Source: Cellulophaga sp. 20_2_10
GTDB lineage: Bacteria > Bacteroidota > Bacteroidia > Flavobacteriales > Flavobacteriaceae
Assembly: GCF_023476645.1 (NCBI RefSeq)
Contig: NZ_JAMCOJ010000002.1
Span: 343,561 to 407,560, forward strand
Direction of reading: 5' to 3'
DNA length: 64,000 nt
This document shows positions 63,772 through 64,000 of this stretch, one piece after another. The stretch's first letter is position 1; every line of letters starts with the position of its first letter. Under the pieces are notes generated by a model. It worked only from the letters and a program-made list of their open reading frames with translations, searched no databases and had not been told where the DNA came from. The translations under genes and the position numbers were made by a program.

Positions 63772-64000
63772 TAATAACCAGCATTTTGATCTGCTTGTGT
63801 TAATTCTGAATTTTTTTCAATTTCTGTTTCCGGAATAGGGAACAAGTCATTTTTAGCAGTATAACCTGTGCCAGCTAATTCTGTTGCAGCTTTACCCCAA
63901 CGTACTAAATCCCAGAAACGTTGTCCTTCATGAGCTAATTCTAAAAACTTTTCGTTTACAATGGCTTCAAATAAATCGTCACCAGCTAAAGATGCATCTA
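63772..64000 (-). CDS. SusD/RagB family protein, C-terminal end only
   Basis: The last 75 residues of a SusD-type outer membrane lipoprotein whose start lies beyond the right edge. The minus-strand translation includes LFEAIVNEKFLELAHEGQRF then WDLVRWGKAATELAG and the end KNDLFPIPETEIEKNSELTQ, followed by ADQNAGY and a stop. The ERxxELAxEGxRxWDLxRWG block and IPxxEIxxNxxLxQNxGY tail are the standard SusD C-terminus. The sequence indicates the classic SusD subfamily, unlike the SusD-like_2 protein at 46.5 kb, so a second glycan-uptake locus begins here. Confidence 0.95.

Noticed and set aside
1-64000. Searched by eye for CRISPR repeats, insertion-sequence ends, phage genes, toxin-antitoxin pairs and riboswitch-like leaders
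   Set aside because: Nothing convincing was seen. The only clear long DNA repeat is the tRNA-Glu pair, and the other duplications are protein-level paralogues.

Overview
The window looks like a chromosomal segment of a marine-type member of the Flavobacteriaceae (phylum Bacteroidota). The DNA is AT-rich. It carries SusC/SusD pairs, two proteins with the T9SS type B (gliding-motility) C-terminal sorting domain, an archaeal/eukaryotic-type prolyl-tRNA synthetase, a Rho factor with a long disordered N-terminal insert, and promoters of the Bacteroidota type (TTG, about 19 bp, TAnnTTTG). No prophage, insertion sequence, CRISPR array or integrase was seen.

Layout. (1) 1-26392 is mostly core genome. 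It holds cysS (cut by the left edge) and folE, two tandem T9SS cargo proteins, a FadL-like porin, a low-complexity lipoprotein, proS, two identical tRNA-Glu genes and rpsT. A lineage-specific membrane protein follows, with a decayed tandem copy beside it, then rho, an AraC regulator, a phosphodiesterase, truA and an ABC exporter. The stretch ends with cdaA-folP and a run of DUF1599, DoxX-like, PH-like and GyrI-like genes, then tpiA, prmA and clpS. (2) 26389-34201 is a five-gene minus-strand operon: PSD1 c-type cytochrome, DUF1501 protein, NHL-propeller protein, a lipoprotein, and a membrane DUF2231/c-type cytochrome. Its last two products end in the same chitobiase-like plus discoidin-like module as the nearby GH20 hexosaminidase. 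(3) 34357-36155 is a LytTR/LytS-type two-component pair. (4) 36404-50428 is a polysaccharide utilisation locus: CBM9-like protein, GHL10-like hydrolase, GH20 beta-N-acetylhexosaminidase, GH92 mannosidase, SusC, SusD and a second GH92. The enzyme set points to N-glycan-like substrates containing mannose and GlcNAc. (5) 50457-56554 holds a second two-component system (HK, RR, coiled-coil exported protein) divergent from a DUF5916 outer-membrane protein, with 11-bp phased TTAACC repeats between them. (6) 56551-63367 is an RND efflux operon with a GbsR/MarR-type regulator at its start and a TetR regulator at its end. (7) At the right edge the C-terminus of another SusD marks the next glycan locus.

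How the genes work together. Regions 2 to 4 plausibly form one carbohydrate-processing neighbourhood. SusC/D would import oligosaccharides released by GH92 and GH20 enzymes. The Tat- or lipoprotein-exported PSD1/DUF1501/NHL/cytochrome set may carry out an unknown extracytoplasmic redox or binding step on the same class of ligand. That link rests on the shared C-terminal modules and on proximity, and is the most interesting hypothesis here. The best-supported new observations are the tandem pseudogene at 10134-10790, the phased TTAACC boxes at 53946-54069, and the promoter-overlapping dyad of the efflux operon at 63445-63462.
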